The notes under the pieces were generated by a model. That model saw only the letters and a program-made list of their open reading frames with translations, was not told the origin of the DNA and did not search any database. From an uncultured Paracoccaceae bacterium (GTDB lineage Bacteria > Pseudomonadota > Alphaproteobacteria > Rhodobacterales > Rhodobacteraceae), in NCBI GenBank assembly GCA_951812615.1, contig CATOSU010000001.1, forward strand, positions 1,174,880 through 1,238,879: 64,000 nt of DNA, in the 5' to 3' direction. Made by a program: the position numbers and the translations under genes. Each line of letters starts with the position of its first letter. Position 1 is the first letter of the stretch. Below, piece by piece: positions 46,226 to 56,319 of this stretch.

Positions 46226-47572
46226 ATGGTATCCGATGACACACTCGAAAAGTATGGCCTGTTTAGCGCCAAAGTGCCGCGATACACAAGTTATCCGCCG
46301 GCCAACCTGTTCGTTCCGGATGCCGGACGCAGATTTCAGCGCGACTGGCTCGACCTTGTTGAAGACGGCGAATCCCTTTCGCTGTATGCGCATATTCCGT
46401 TCTGCCGGCGATTGTGCTGGTTCTGCGCCTGCCGGACGCAGGGTACAAGAACGTTGCGTCCCGTCGAATCCTATGTCGATGTCCTGATCTCGGAAATCCG
46501 GGCCATTGCCGGACATCTGCCTAATAATGTATCACTTTCCCGCCTGCATCTGGGGGGCGGTACACCGACCCTGCTGTCGCCGGACATCATGGACCGGCTG
46601 CTGGCCAGCATCTATGACCGGTTTGAAAAGGCGCCCGATCACGAGTTTTCGGTCGAGATCGACCCGACCGAGGCCGCGCCGGAACTGCTGGCGACACTGG
46701 CCAGGTGGGGAATGAACCGGGCCAGCATCGGCGTTCAGGATTTTGAGCCGCAGGTGCAGCAGGCAATCGGCCGCGAGCAGAGCTTCGAGGACACCAACCG
46801 CGTCGTGGCGGAACTGCGTGACCTTGGCGTGCGCAGCCTGAACCTCGATCTGTTGTACGGGTTGCCGCATCAGACGCTGGACAGTCTGAGCAAGACACTG
46901 GATCAGGTGGTACGGATCGCGCCGGACCGGCTGGCGCTCTATGGGTATGCGCATGTGCCGAAAGTGTCCAAACGACAGGTCATGATCAACGAGGCCGCCC
47001 TGCCCGGTCCGCGGATCCGACACCAGATGGCCGGGATGGCGCATGATGCGCTGGTGGACACCGGGTACCTGCCGCTGGGGATCGACCATTTCGCGCTGCC
47101 GGATGACAGCCTGGCCCGCGCATCTGTCGGCCGGACCATGCGCCGGAACTTTCAGGGCTATACCGATGACCCCTGCGAAACGCTGATCGGGTTCGGAGCC
47201 TCGGCCATTTCACAATTCCGCGGCGGCTTTCTGCAAAACGCCGTGGCAACGGCGGCCTATGCCGAGCGGATCGAAAACGGCGGGCTTGCCGCGCATAAAG
47301 GTCTTGCACTGACCGAGGCCGACCGGCTGGTCGGGGCGATGATCCACGAACTGATGTGTTACGGAACGGTGCATGTATCGGCCCTGCCCGGTCATCAGGC
47401 GGTTCAGGCGCATGACATTCTGCAAAACGTCAGCGGCGATTTTCCCGAAGTTGTTTCGTTTGACGGGGAACGCTTTGCAATCGATCCCGGCGCCAAGAGC
47501 CTGACACGCCTGATTGCCGCGTCGCTGGATTCCTACGACCGCACGGAAATGCGCCACAGCGCCGCCATCTGA
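46226..47572 (+). CDS. hemN: Oxygen-independent coproporphyrinogen III oxidase HemN
   Basis: A 448-residue radical-SAM enzyme that makes protoporphyrinogen IX without oxygen. KVPRYTSYPPAN is the HemN N-terminal signature, and CRRLCWFC (Cys60, 64, 67) is the CxxxCxxC cluster motif. HLGGGTPTLL, ASIGVQDFEPQVQQAIGREQ and LNLDLLYGLPHQT follow. The ATG at 46226 is chosen because an earlier frame overlaps the FNR box and the family begins near here. There is no Shine-Dalgarno sequence before it. Confidence 0.94.
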   Translation: MVSDDTLEKYGLFSAKVPRYTSYPPANLFVPDAGRRFQRDWLDLVEDGESLSLYAHIPFCRRLCWFCACRTQGTRTLRPVESYVDVLISEIRAIAGHLPNNVSLSRLHLGGGTPTLLSPDIMDRLLASIYDRFEKAPDHEFSVEIDPTEAAPELLATLARWGMNRASIGVQDFEPQVQQAIGREQSFEDTNRVVAELRDLGVRSLNLDLLYGLPHQTLDSLSKTLDQVVRIAPDRLALYGYAHVPKVSKRQVMINEAALPGPRIRHQMAGMAHDALVDTGYLPLGIDHFALPDDSLARASVGRTMRRNFQGYTDDPCETLIGFGASAISQFRGGFLQNAVATAAYAERIENGGLAAHKGLALTEADRLVGAMIHELMCYGTVHVSALPGHQAVQAHDILQNVSGDFPEVVSFDGERFAIDPGAKSLTRLIAASLDSYDRTEMRHSAAI

Positions 47573-47591
47573 CCGGGCCAGGCTCCCTTCA

Positions 47592-47607
47592 CAGCGTTTC
47601 GACGCTG
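47592..47607 (+). terminator. UUCG-tetraloop hairpin after hemN
   Basis: CAGCGT-TTCG-ACGCTG, a 6-bp stem closed by the very stable UUCG tetraloop, 20 bp after the hemN stop. A CTTTT run begins about 9 bp later. A likely transcript end for hemN, possibly with the longer hairpin at 47642-47687. Confidence 0.5.
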
Positions 47608-47641
47608 CAGGATCGTCTTTTGACGGCCAATCCAAGGGCCA

Positions 47642-47687
47642 AACGGCTGGTCTGCCGTAGCAACGCAGTTGCGGCAGACCAGCCGTT
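47642..47687. repeat. Long perfect inverted repeat (16-bp arms)
   Basis: AACGGCTGGTCTGCCG pairs perfectly with CGGCAGACCAGCCGTT across 14 bases, and the loop contains a further CAAC/GTTG pairing. The remaining hemN-to-47877 region (about 300 bp) shows no convincing gene. It could be a terminator, a repeat-family element or an end of a lost mobile element. Confidence 0.6.
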
Positions 47688-47876
47688 CGGGGATTGCGCA
47701 GCATTTTCGCGGTACGAATAGTGATCATGCGCGCCCCATTCCTCTTCTCGTTTGCGCGATGTTCTTGTGGTCGACCTCTGACCCGATCTTGGCACGCGAG
47801 GCGATAAAGCTTGCTTGTCGTTCAACATAGGGACAGGTTCGAAATACTCCTATTCAAAATTTGGGATTAGAACCTG

Positions 47877-48551
47877 ATGAGGCTAGATCAAATACTATGC
47901 CGAAGTGCTGTCCAGGTACCCATTCTCCTTTTTGTCACAGGAGCTTCGGCCCAAACATTACCAAACGGGACTTTCCACGAAACAAGTTGGGGAGCGATGG
48001 AACTCAGCTGTATCAGTTCAGATCTTTGCTTTGCTTCATATGAAAATGGCAAATCGTTCCTGTATTTTTCCAGTCCCGGTGGGGATGGTAAATATTATGG
48101 GTACTGGGCTGAATCAGGGTCTTCGGAACCCTGTGACTCTGACTTGCAATTCCCCAATATTCGTACAAACGCATGGGGCAAGTTGGATTTGTCATTCGAC
48201 TATGACGGCGATTACTGGTCAGGGCTTTGGGGATATTGCAGCGCAGAGCCAACAAGAGAATTTTCTGGTGAGCGCGGTGGTATGCTGCAAACGCGGTCGA
48301 CACAGGCAGAAATCAAAGCAGCTGCCGCTGCCCATTTGCTTGGGATGCCTTACGGGGAAACCACCGCTGATGTGATGGAAAATATTGTTAGTGTGTCTTT
48401 TGGCACCGATACGCTTTGTAGTGGGCCTGACAACTGGACCGTCGAGGTATACGTCAGAGCAACAGCGCAATCTGACGGGATTTCCGGCAAAATGGTCATC
48501 GATGATGCGAGCGCAACACCTGTCTGTACCGGCCTGCCCTTTTTGCATTAG
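47877..48551 (+). CDS. Orphan secreted protein of unknown function
   Basis: A 224-residue protein with a signal peptide ending at ASA (IPILLFVTGASA-like core) and a mature part rich in Gly, Tyr and Trp with several cysteines (LSCISSDLCFASYENGKSF, YYGYWAESGSSEPCDSDLQF, WGYCSAEP). The base composition is visibly AT-richer than its neighbours. I do not recognise the family. Together with the following approximately 290 bp without a gene it may be a small insertion between hemN and tRNA-Thr. Confidence 0.6.
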   Translation: MRLDQILCRSAVQVPILLFVTGASAQTLPNGTFHETSWGAMELSCISSDLCFASYENGKSFLYFSSPGGDGKYYGYWAESGSSEPCDSDLQFPNIRTNAWGKLDLSFDYDGDYWSGLWGYCSAEPTREFSGERGGMLQTRSTQAEIKAAAAAHLLGMPYGETTADVMENIVSVSFGTDTLCSGPDNWTVEVYVRATAQSDGISGKMVIDDASATPVCTGLPFLH

Positions 48552-48840
48552 CTGATAGTGCGTTGAAAGTGACGGCAACCAACATCCTGGATTGTTCGAA
48601 TTGCGACATGCCAAATGCGGGAACTAATGGGCCGCGCAACCTTCCGCTCCACAAAAAGCCCAGATCCGTTGCTGTAAAACGTCGGATCTCGCCGTTGACA
48701 CAATCTCACATTACACCTGCTAAGAAGGTCCGCAAACCGCCCATCTTGCTATTTTTTGGATAGGATCAGTTCAGAGAGCAAGTAGGGGGCGGATGCAACG
48801 CTTACGTTCGGTTGATGTCGCGCGGCGTTGTGGGATGAAC
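48552..48840. other. Intergenic stretch without a recognised gene
   Basis: About 290 bp between the orphan secreted gene and tRNA-Thr. Short open frames exist but none has a ribosome site or recognisable protein sequence. An AT-rich segment near 48750-48765 is the only local oddity. Confidence 0.6.
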
Positions 48841-48915
<75 letters not shown>

Positions 48916-48998
48916 ATCGTGCGCGGGTCCATAAATGCATTCCTGACACGGTGCAAGGGCAATCTGGACGCAATTCGGAGCCTGCGTTAGAAGGGGTC

Positions 48999-49157
48999 AT
49001 GACAGGCAAGACCGCGGATAACCCGGACGGCAAAAAAGCGCCGTCGCGCGAGGACAGGCTGAAAAGTGCCTTGAAAGCAAACCTCGCCCGGCGCAAAGCG
49101 CAGGCGCGTGCACGGGCAACGGCGGAAACACCGAAAGCAGGCGGGAAAGAGGACTGA
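48999..49157 (+). CDS. Small basic protein upstream of murA
   Basis: A 52-residue, strongly basic protein ([20 protein letters not shown] in its middle). Similar short Lys/Arg-rich proteins precede murA in roseobacters as I recall. It ends 4 bp before murA, so it is probably co-transcribed. A purine-rich AAGGGG is just before the ATG, although the spacing is short. Function unknown. Confidence 0.65.
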   Translation: MTGKTADNPDGKKAPSREDRLKSALKANLARRKAQARARATAETPKAGGKED

Positions 49158-49161
49158 GCAG

Positions 49162-50427
49162 ATGGACAAAATCGTAGTTACCGGGAACGGCGCCCTGAGC
49201 GGGCAGGTTCCGATCGCGGGGGCCAAAAACGCCTGTCTGACACTGATGCCGGCCACGTTGCTCAGCGACGAGCCGCTGACGCTGACAAACGCGCCGCGGC
49301 TGAGTGACATCAAAACGATGTCCACGCTGCTGCAGTCGCTGGGCGTCGAAGTGTCGAGCCTGCAGGACGGTAAGGTGTTGGCGCTGGCCAGTCACGACGT
49401 CAACAATCTCACTGCGCATTATGACATCGTGCGCAAGATGCGCGCCTCGATCCTGGTTCTGGGTCCGCTTCTGGCCCGGCATGGGCATGCAGTGGTGTCA
49501 CTGCCGGGCGGATGCGCAATCGGTGCGCGGCCGGTGGACCTGCACCTGAAAGCGCTGGAAGCCATGGGCGCAGAGATGGATCTGCGCGAAGGTTATGTGC
49601 ATGCCAGCGCGCCCGGCGGGCTGAAGGGCGGGCGTTTCACGTTCCCGTTCGTTTCTGTCGGGGCGACTGAGAATGCACTGATGGCGGCGACGCTGGCCAA
49701 AGGCACAACGGTTCTGGAAAACGCGGCGCGCGAACCCGAGATCGTGGATCTGGCCCGGTGCCTGCAGAAAATGGGCGCCCAGATCGATGGTGAAGGCACA
49801 TCGACGCTGACCATCCAAGGTGTCGACCGGTTGCACGGGGCGACCCATCCCGTTGTCACCGACCGGATCGAGCTGGGCACCTATATGCTGGCCCCGGCGA
49901 TCTGTGGCGGCGAGATCGAGCTGCTGGGCGGGCGGCGCGAACTGATCGGCGCGTTCTGCGACAAGCTGGACGAAGCCGGCATCGATGTCACCGATACCGA
50001 AAACGGCCTGAGTGTGAAACGGCGCAGCAACGCGGTTCACGCGGTTGATGTTGCCACTGCGCCATTCCCGGGCTTTCCGACCGACCTGCAGGCACAGATG
50101 ATGGCGGTGCTGTGTACCGCCGAAGGTGAAAGCGTTCTGGAAGAGAAGATTTTCGAAAACCGGTTCATGCATGCGCCGGAACTGATCCGGATGGGCGCTC
50201 AGATCGACGTGCAGGGTGGCACCGCGAAGGTCACCGGTGTGCCACGGCTGAAGGGCGCTCCGGTCATGGCGACGGACCTGCGGGCCTCGGTGTCGCTGAT
50301 ACTGGCAGGGCTGGCGGCAGAGGGCGACACGGTGGTCAGCCGGGTCTATCACCTCGACCGCGGGTACGAGCATGTCGAGGAAAAACTGAGCGCGGTCGGC
50401 GCCAAGATCGAGCGGATCCCGGAGTGA
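49162..50427 (+). CDS. murA: UDP-N-acetylglucosamine 1-carboxyvinyltransferase MurA
   Basis: A 421-residue enzyme for the first committed step of peptidoglycan synthesis. Lys22-Asn23 in [15 protein letters not shown] bind substrate, and the catalytic, fosfomycin-sensitive cysteine is Cys118 in [29 protein letters not shown] and the terminal [14 protein letters not shown] are MurA hallmarks. The start at 49162 (MDKIVVTG) fits the family. GTGA overlap with the next gene. Confidence 0.96.
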   Translation: MDKIVVTGNGALSGQVPIAGAKNACLTLMPATLLSDEPLTLTNAPRLSDIKTMSTLLQSLGVEVSSLQDGKVLALASHDVNNLTAHYDIVRKMRASILVLGPLLARHGHAVVSLPGGCAIGARPVDLHLKALEAMGAEMDLREGYVHASAPGGLKGGRFTFPFVSVGATENALMAATLAKGTTVLENAAREPEIVDLARCLQKMGAQIDGEGTSTLTIQGVDRLHGATHPVVTDRIELGTYMLAPAICGGEIELLGGRRELIGAFCDKLDEAGIDVTDTENGLSVKRRSNAVHAVDVATAPFPGFPTDLQAQMMAVLCTAEGESVLEEKIFENRFMHAPELIRMGAQIDVQGGTAKVTGVPRLKGAPVMATDLRASVSLILAGLAAEGDTVVSRVYHLDRGYEHVEEKLSAVGAKIERIPE

Positions 50428-50894
50428 ACGACGACGCACGGTTTGAAGACGGGCGCGAGGCGCCTCTCTATCTGGGTGCATTGGATGCCGAGGATCTTCA
50501 GGTTATCTCATCCCTGATCCAGGATGCTGTGTTCCCGATCACGGAAATGCAGTGGTATCCGACCGAACGCCAGTTCGCGGTGCTGCTGAACCGGGTCCGG
50601 TGGGAAGACGCCGGGCGGGACCGGCACGGCGTCGAGCGGGTCCGGTCCGTTCTGGTTTTTTCGAACGTTCTGAGCATCGCCACTCAGGGGATCGACCGCG
50701 GCGACAGCGATGTGATCCTGTCACCCTTGTCGCTGACCTTCGAGGCCGGGGACCCACCGGCAGGTCAGGTTTTGCTGACGCTGGCCGGGGATGGGGCAAT
50801 CCGGCTGGATGTCGAGGCGCTGGAGGTACAGCTGCGCGACGTGACCCGGCCTTATCGCGCCCCGTCCGGACAGGCCCCGGGGCACCCGGAATAA
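50424..50894 (+). CDS. DUF2948-family protein
   Basis: A 156-residue soluble protein, matching the DUF2948 proteins that follow murA in Rhodobacterales ([20 protein letters not shown], then [20 protein letters not shown]). Function unknown. It starts with a GTG overlapping the murA stop, so expression is coupled to murA. Confidence 0.82.
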   Translation: MNDDARFEDGREAPLYLGALDAEDLQVISSLIQDAVFPITEMQWYPTERQFAVLLNRVRWEDAGRDRHGVERVRSVLVFSNVLSIATQGIDRGDSDVILSPLSLTFEAGDPPAGQVLLTLAGDGAIRLDVEALEVQLRDVTRPYRAPSGQAPGHPE

Positions 50895-50971
50895 CCCGCG
50901 TCATCGCACCTGCTTGAGCCGCCCTGCCGGCACGGTTAAGAGGCGGAAGGTTGCCCGCGGAGAGCCCATCC

Positions 50972-52273
50972 ATGCCCCTGTTCCTGAACACGAACGACGC
51001 TGACTTCGAGGCGCAGTTCGCAGCCCTTCTGAACGCCAAGCGCGAAGACAGCCCGGATGTTGATGCGATCGTGGCTGATATCATCGCGGATGTACGCGCC
51101 CGCGGCGACGCTGCGGTGATCGAGCTGACCGAGCGATTCGACCGGCTGTCGCTGACACCGGCAAAGCTGGCAATATCAGCCGAGGAGATCGCCGCCGCGG
51201 TACAGGAGGTGCCGGAAACCGAGCGGGCAGCGTTGCAACACGCCGCCGACCGGATCCGCGCCTACCACGTGCGGCAGATGCCGCAAGACGCGCTGTGGAC
51301 CGATGATGCGGGCGCGACGCTGGGCTGGCGGTGGACCGCTGTGTCTGCGGCCGGGCTGTATGTTCCGGGCGGGCTGGCGTCCTACCCGTCATCGGTTCTG
51401 ATGAATGCCATTCCGGCCAAGGTGGCCGGGGTCGAGCGGCTGGCCATTGCGGTGCCCACGCCGGACGGGGTGATCAACCCACTGGTTTTGCTGGCCGCGC
51501 AGCTTGCCGGGGTGGACGAGGTTTACCGCATCGGCGGGGCGCAGGCGATTGCGGCACTGGCCTATGGCACGGAAACGATCGCACCGGTGGACAAGATCAC
51601 CGGGCCCGGCAACGCCTTTGTCGCAGCTGCCAAGCGGCGGGTGTTCGGCAAGGTCGGGATCGACATGATCGCCGGACCTTCGGAAATTCTTGTTATCGCG
51701 GATGCCGACAACAATCCCGACTGGCTGGCGCTGGACCTGATGAGTCAGGCAGAACATGACGAAAGCGCGCAGGCACTGCTGATCACGGAAGACGCCGCAT
51801 TCGGACAGGCCGTCGCCGACGCGGTCGAAACCCGTTTGCAGACGCTGGAACGTCGTGACATCGCCGGGGCCAGCTGGCGGGATTTCGGCGCTGTGATCAC
51901 TGTGCGCGATCTGGAGGAAGCCGCGCAATTGTCGAACCGCATCGCGCCGGAGCATCTGGAAATCTGCACCGCCGATCCCGAAGCGCTGGCGGCAAAGTGC
52001 AAACATGCCGGTGCCATCTTTCTCGGGCAGTGGACGCCGGAAGCCATTGGCGACTATGTAGGCGGCCCAAACCATGTCCTGCCCACCGCGCGGTCGGCGC
52101 GGTTTTCCAGTGGCCTGAATGTTCTGGATTTCCTCAAGCGCACCACGCTGGCCCGGATGACGCCGGATGCCCTACGCGCCATCGGTCCGGCCGCCGAAAC
52201 GCTGGCCCGTTCAGAAAGTCTGGAAGCGCACGGGTTGAGCGTTGCCGCCCGGCTGGAACAACTGAACCGATAA
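50972..52273 (+). CDS. hisD: Histidinol dehydrogenase
   Basis: A 433-residue zinc enzyme oxidising histidinol to histidine in the last two steps of the pathway. [40 protein letters not shown] and [19 protein letters not shown] are present; [14 protein letters not shown] and [14 protein letters not shown] (metal-ligand region) and the terminal [11 protein letters not shown] complete it. Other his genes are not adjacent. The ATG at 50972 fits the family better than the one seven codons upstream. Confidence 0.95.
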   Translation: MPLFLNTNDADFEAQFAALLNAKREDSPDVDAIVADIIADVRARGDAAVIELTERFDRLSLTPAKLAISAEEIAAAVQEVPETERAALQHAADRIRAYHVRQMPQDALWTDDAGATLGWRWTAVSAAGLYVPGGLASYPSSVLMNAIPAKVAGVERLAIAVPTPDGVINPLVLLAAQLAGVDEVYRIGGAQAIAALAYGTETIAPVDKITGPGNAFVAAAKRRVFGKVGIDMIAGPSEILVIADADNNPDWLALDLMSQAEHDESAQALLITEDAAFGQAVADAVETRLQTLERRDIAGASWRDFGAVITVRDLEEAAQLSNRIAPEHLEICTADPEALAAKCKHAGAIFLGQWTPEAIGDYVGGPNHVLPTARSARFSSGLNVLDFLKRTTLARMTPDALRAIGPAAETLARSESLEAHGLSVAARLEQLNR

Positions 52274-52368
52274 CGCCCGGGCCTGCGCGCATGCTGAGGC
52301 GTTTGCGCCACATTGCACGCCCGCGCGCGCCCGGCTAATCAGTTCCGGAAGAAACGAGTAGCCAACCC

Positions 52369-52848
52369 ATGTCCCGCATCGCCAGTATCGAACTCGACGA
52401 CAGCGCCCTGCCGCCGCCGACCCCCGAAATTGAACAGGAGCGCAAGGTCGCCCTGTTCGATCTGCTGGAGGAAAACAGTTTCATCCTGCCGAAACGCGAC
52501 GGACGGGAAGTGCCGGAAGGTCCCTACAACCTGAATCTGTCGATCCGGGACAAGCGGCTGGTTTTCGACCTGGAAAACGAGGCGCAGGAAAAGGCGGCAG
52601 AATTCCACCTGTCGCTGGGTCCGTTCCGTCAGGTTGTGAAAGACTACTTCCAGATCTGTGAAAGCTATTTCGACGCGGTCAAGAACCTGCCGCCCAGCCA
52701 GATTGAAACCATCGACATGGCCCGGCGCGGCATTCACAATGAAGGCAGCCGCGTGTTGCAGGAACGGCTGGAAGGGAAGGCCGAGATCGACACCGATACC
52801 GCGCGACGACTGTTTACGCTCATCTGCGTACTGCATTTCGGAGGCTAG
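52369..52848 (+). CDS. UPF0262-family protein
   Basis: A 159-residue protein of alphaproteobacteria. EQERKVALFDLLEENSF, GPYNLNLSIRDKRLVFDL and DMARRGIHNEGSRVLQERL are the conserved blocks. No function known. Its stop is 3 bp before the phosphatase start, consistent with the conserved hisD-UPF0262-phosphatase order. Confidence 0.88.
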   Translation: MSRIASIELDDSALPPPTPEIEQERKVALFDLLEENSFILPKRDGREVPEGPYNLNLSIRDKRLVFDLENEAQEKAAEFHLSLGPFRQVVKDYFQICESYFDAVKNLPPSQIETIDMARRGIHNEGSRVLQERLEGKAEIDTDTARRLFTLICVLHFGG

Positions 52849-52851
52849 TGC

Positions 52852-53310
52852 GTGGAGCCACGGCCGCAATCTGTGCTGTTTTGCTGCGATCACAACGCCG
52901 TCCGGTCGCCAATGGCCGAAGGTATCATGAAAAAGTTCTATGGCGCGGACACTTATGTTCAGTCGGTCGGCGTGCATAACGACATGGAGATCGACGGGTT
53001 TTCCATTGCCGTATGTCAGGAACTGGGCGTGGAGCTGTCCCGGCACCGGTCGCGCAGCTTCGACGAGATGGAGGAATGGGGGGATGACCTGTCGTCCTTT
53101 GACCTTGTCGTGGCTTTGTCGCCGGCCAGTCAGCGGCGCGCGCTGGATCTGACGCGATATTTCCATCTGCAGGTGGAGTACTGGCCGATCCTCGATCCCA
53201 CGGGCCTGGGCGAAACCCGCGAAGACAAGCTGGCCAGCTACCGTCAGGCGCGCGACCAGATCATCAAGCGTTTCGTCGACAAGTGGGGCGAACCGGCCGC
53301 GGACACGTGA
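52852..53310 (+). CDS. Low-molecular-weight phosphatase-family protein
   Basis: A 152-residue protein of the LMW protein-tyrosine phosphatase/arsenate reductase fold. The P-loop C-x5-R is CDHNAVRS (Cys12, Arg18), and WPILDPTG provides the general-acid Asp. Substrate uncertain. The GTG start at 52852 has GGAGG at 52840-52844 seven bases upstream. Confidence 0.87.
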   Translation: MEPRPQSVLFCCDHNAVRSPMAEGIMKKFYGADTYVQSVGVHNDMEIDGFSIAVCQELGVELSRHRSRSFDEMEEWGDDLSSFDLVVALSPASQRRALDLTRYFHLQVEYWPILDPTGLGETREDKLASYRQARDQIIKRFVDKWGEPAADT

Positions 53311-53565
53311 CAGGGGCGATCTGGCGTTGTCTCGACGACCTTACTTCGGGCAAGACCGCCAGAATGCCGGATTGGGGGGCAGGATCTCCGGCCCGTTTCA
53401 GGTTTGATCTGTCGCGCCTTTCCGGTCCTGCGGCCGGACCATCGCGGCAAGCGTGCAGTTCGGCGGCAAGACACCGAAAAACCGCTGCATTTTCACAGGC
53501 GCGGCCTGTAGGATCCACGACAGACCGCAACCCGGCGACGGCCACACACCGGAGGGAATCACGCC

Positions 53566-53937
53566 ATGCCCGAGAATTTTTTTAACATCGATCGTCCCGA
53601 TGGCGGAATTCCGAGGGAACTCGCCGCCGGGATAACAACCAGTGTTTTCGCCGGAGATCAGGCGATGATATCCGTTGTCGAGATTGCGCCCGGGGCGGCC
53701 GGAACGCTGCATGATCACCCCGAGGAGCAATGGGGGCTCTGCCTCGCCGGGTCCGGCACCCGCACGCAGGGTGGTGTCGCGGTCGAGGTCGGCGCCGGCG
53801 ATTTCTGGCGCACGCCGGGCGGCGTGCCGCACACCATCGTTGCCGGAGAAGACGGAATGCGGGTGCTCGACATCTTTGCCCCGCCCCGCAAGGCATACAC
53901 CGTCCCCGGCAGCGGTTTTGGCCAGAACGAAGGCTGA
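53566..53937 (+). CDS. Small cupin-domain protein
   Basis: A 123-residue single-domain cupin. Motif 1 is [20 protein letters not shown] (metal-binding His-x-His and Glu) and motif 2 is [17 protein letters not shown]. Likely a metal-dependent sugar- or small-molecule-binding protein; no specific role can be given. It lies between the phosphatase and infA, with 255 bp of upstream sequence in which I see no gene. Confidence 0.8.
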   Translation: MPENFFNIDRPDGGIPRELAAGITTSVFAGDQAMISVVEIAPGAAGTLHDHPEEQWGLCLAGSGTRTQGGVAVEVGAGDFWRTPGGVPHTIVAGEDGMRVLDIFAPPRKAYTVPGSGFGQNEG

Positions 53938-54068
53938 TCGGCATCGCCAAAGCGCTTGCCCCGCAGCAACCGCGTCAGAACGACTGCCACTTCGCCCTTG
54001 AAAAACTGGGCCGTTGGCCTCATTTAGGGGCATCCCCGCCCCGGCGGACACGCAAAGATGGAGTAAAC

Positions 54069-54287
54069 ATGGCCAAGGAAGATACGCTCGAATTTCCCGG
54101 TGTCGTGAAGGAACTCCTGCCAAACGCGACATTCAGGGTCGAGCTGGAGAACGGCCATGAGATCATAGCGCACACGGCAGGCAAGATGCGTAAGAACCGC
54201 ATCCGGGTTCTGGCAGGCGACAAGGTTCAGGTGGAAATGACCCCCTATGATCTGACCAAGGGTCGGATCAACTACCGCTTCAAGTAA
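54069..54287 (+). CDS. infA: Translation initiation factor IF-1
   Basis: The complete 72-residue protein [20 protein letters not shown] through GRINYRFK, an OB-fold that binds the 30S A site. Start fixed by the family. It is followed 9 bp later by maf. Confidence 0.98.
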   Translation: MAKEDTLEFPGVVKELLPNATFRVELENGHEIIAHTAGKMRKNRIRVLAGDKVQVEMTPYDLTKGRINYRFK

Positions 54288-54296
54288 CATACTGAA

Positions 54297-54869
54297 ATGC
54301 GGCTGATTCTGGGATCGGGCAGCCCGCGGCGGCTGGACCTGCTGGCACAGCTCGGGCTGGCACCGGATGATGTGCGCCCGCCGGATATCGACGAAGCACC
54401 GCGCAAGGGCGAATTGCCCCGCCCCTATTGCGAACGCATTGCCCGCGCGAAAGCACAGGCGGTCGAGGCCGATCCCGACGATCTCGTGCTATGCGCCGAC
54501 ACGACTGTGGCATTGGGCCGGCGCATAATGGGCAAACCCGCCGATGCCGGCGAAGCCGCCGGGTTCCTCCTCGCGATGTCCGGCCGCCGGCACCGGGTTA
54601 TCACGGCGATCGCGCTGCGCCGCGGCGCACAATTCTGGGAGCGATCCGTTGAAAGCCAGGTCCGCATGAAACGCCTGTCCGATATCGAACTGAACGCCTA
54701 TCTCGCCACCGGCGACTGGCAAGGCAAGGCCGGCGGATACGCGATCCAGGGTCCGGCCGGCGCGTTCATTCCGTGGATCAGCGGATCGTTTACCGCCATT
54801 GTCGGCCTGCCCGTTGCCGAAACGGCCACCCTGCTGCAGGCTGCGGGCTATCCGCTGTACCGGTCATGA
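54297..54869 (+). CDS. maf: Maf-family nucleoside triphosphate pyrophosphatase
   Basis: A 190-residue house-cleaning enzyme that hydrolyses non-canonical nucleotides. [19 protein letters not shown] is the SxSPRR motif; [11 protein letters not shown] and [20 protein letters not shown] are the catalytic and substrate blocks. The stop overlaps the RNase gene start (ATGA). Confidence 0.93.
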   Translation: MRLILGSGSPRRLDLLAQLGLAPDDVRPPDIDEAPRKGELPRPYCERIARAKAQAVEADPDDLVLCADTTVALGRRIMGKPADAGEAAGFLLAMSGRRHRVITAIALRRGAQFWERSVESQVRMKRLSDIELNAYLATGDWQGKAGGYAIQGPAGAFIPWISGSFTAIVGLPVAETATLLQAAGYPLYRS

Positions 54870-55885
54870 TGGGCCGGACGATCCTGCTCGATACGCTTGT
54901 CGGCGCCGAAGCCGCCGCGCTGATGGTCGATGGCCGGCTGGAGGATCTGCTGGTCGCCTCGGACGCTCCCGCGCCGGGCACCATCTATCGCGCACGGGCG
55001 GACCGCCCCGTCAAGGGACAGGGTGGCATGTTCCTGACCACACCGGACGGCAGCGCCTTTCTGCGTCAGGTCAGGGGGCTGGCCCCCGGCGCGCCGCTGC
55101 TGGTCCAGGTTTCGAACTATGCCGAGCCGGGCAAGGCCATACCGGTCACCTCCCGCCTGCTGTTCAAAAGCCGCTACGCCATCGTCACACCGGATGCGCC
55201 CGGCCTGAACATCTCGCGCCGGATCCGCGACGACGACCTGCGTGACGAATTGCAGGTTCTGGCCCGGGAAATGATGGACGCCAACCCGCACGGGTTGATC
55301 CTGCGGTCCTCCTGTGCCGATGCACATCCTGATGACATTGCCGAGGACATCGAACGCATGGCCGGCCTCGCCGCCGCTGTTACCGGCGACACCGGGGGCG
55401 ACCCGGAAAAACTGCTGGACGGGGATGGCCCGCACGCACTCGCATGGCGCGAATGGACGGACCCGGCCGAAATCGTTGCAGACTCCGGCGCCTTCGCCGC
55501 CCATGACGTTCTGGATGCCATTGACGCCACCCGCGCGGCGGCGGAACCGCTGCCGGGTGGCGGTACGCTCTATATCGAACCGACCCGGGCACTGGTCGCC
55601 GTCGACGTGAATACCGGCCGCGACACCTCCGTTGCCGCCGGGCTGAAGGCCAACCTCGCCTGCGCCCGTGCCCTGCCCCGCGCGTTGCGCATCCGTGGGC
55701 TCGGCGGGCAGATCACGCTGGACCTCGCGCCGATGCCCAAGAAGGAACGCCGCGGCTTTGAAACCGCCCTTCGCGCCGCGTTCCGCAACGATCCGGTCGA
55801 AACCGCCCTCGCCGGCTGGACCCCGCTGGGCCATTACGAACTGCAACGTAAACGCGACCGCGTCCCGCTGCCGGTCCGGGCCTGA
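54866..55885 (+). CDS. Ribonuclease E/G-family protein
   Basis: A 339-residue short RNase E/G-type protein. A partial S1-like region ([20 protein letters not shown]) is followed by the catalytic core with [14 protein letters not shown] and [19 protein letters not shown], which hold the two metal-binding Asp residues. It lacks the zinc-link and scaffold regions of full RNase E, and this short form always sits between maf and yacG in roseobacters as I recall. Its RNA targets are unknown. Confidence 0.85.
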   Translation: MMGRTILLDTLVGAEAAALMVDGRLEDLLVASDAPAPGTIYRARADRPVKGQGGMFLTTPDGSAFLRQVRGLAPGAPLLVQVSNYAEPGKAIPVTSRLLFKSRYAIVTPDAPGLNISRRIRDDDLRDELQVLAREMMDANPHGLILRSSCADAHPDDIAEDIERMAGLAAAVTGDTGGDPEKLLDGDGPHALAWREWTDPAEIVADSGAFAAHDVLDAIDATRAAAEPLPGGGTLYIEPTRALVAVDVNTGRDTSVAAGLKANLACARALPRALRIRGLGGQITLDLAPMPKKERRGFETALRAAFRNDPVETALAGWTPLGHYELQRKRDRVPLPVRA

Positions 55886-55895
55886 AGGACACGCC

Positions 55896-56069
55896 ATGCC
55901 CTGCCCCGTCTGCGACAAGCCGAGCGAAAAGAAATGGCGTCCCTTCTGTTCGCGCCGATGCGCCGATCTCGACCTCGGCAAATGGCTGACCGGCGGATAC
56001 ACCCTGCCCGACAGCGTTCCGGCAGAGGACGAAAGCCAGCCGCCCCCACCGGACAGAAAACCCCATTGA
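55896..56069 (+). CDS. yacG: DNA gyrase inhibitor YacG
   Basis: A 57-residue zinc protein with the four-Cys pattern CPVCDKPSEKKWRPFCSRRC (Cys3, 6, 18, 22) and DLDLGKWLTGGYTLPD. YacG binds gyrase and blocks DNA binding. Last gene of the conserved block before tRNA-Phe. Confidence 0.92.
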   Translation: MPCPVCDKPSEKKWRPFCSRRCADLDLGKWLTGGYTLPDSVPAEDESQPPPPDRKPH

Positions 56070-56147
56070 TTTCACGCAAAATGCCTCTGGACACCCAGAG
56101 CCGCAGGCCCTAGAACGCCTCCACCCAAAGGCTAGCGCCTTTCCCGT

Positions 56148-56222
56148 GCCCGGGTAGCTCAGGGGTAGAGCAGTGGATTGAAAATCCTCGTGTCGGTGGT
56201 TCGATTCCGCCCCCGGGCACCA
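56148..56222 (+). tRNA. tRNA-Phe (GAA anticodon)
   Basis: A 75-base tRNA: acceptor GCCCGGG/CCCGGGC, D-arm GCTCAGGGGTAGAGC, anticodon loop TTGAAAA (GAA), T-arm GGTGG-TTCGATT-CCGCC, encoded CCA. One T-T mismatch in the anticodon stem. Its 3' end borders AT-richer accessory DNA and is a likely attachment site. Confidence 0.95.
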
Positions 56223-56290
56223 TTTACCACTTGAAAACAAATAGGTTTTGACGCGTGGCTGGGCGCTTGATGTTTTGGTTTTGCTGTTGG

Positions 56291-56319
56291 GGTATCATCT
56301 GGGTATCACTTTCGGTATC
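56291..56319 (+). repeat. Three GGTATC direct repeats beside tRNA-Phe
   Basis: GGTATC occurs at 56291, 56302 and 56314 (steps of 11 and 12 bp), with an AGTATC at 56343. Helical-turn spacing next to a tRNA end suits arm-type sites for a tyrosine recombinase or a directionality factor. The rest of 56223-56418 holds no supported gene. Confidence 0.45.

Noticed and set aside
47589..47828. Small minus-strand frame after hemN
   Set aside because: It runs through both hairpins and has a low-complexity basic sequence; no support for a gene.
53398..54132. Minus-strand frame of 244 codons over the cupin gene
   Set aside because: It is antisense to the cupin and infA region and has no family features.
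56291..56319. GGTATC repeats as a CRISPR array
   Set aside because: The units are 6 bp with 5-6 bp gaps, far too short for repeats and spacers, and no cas genes are present.
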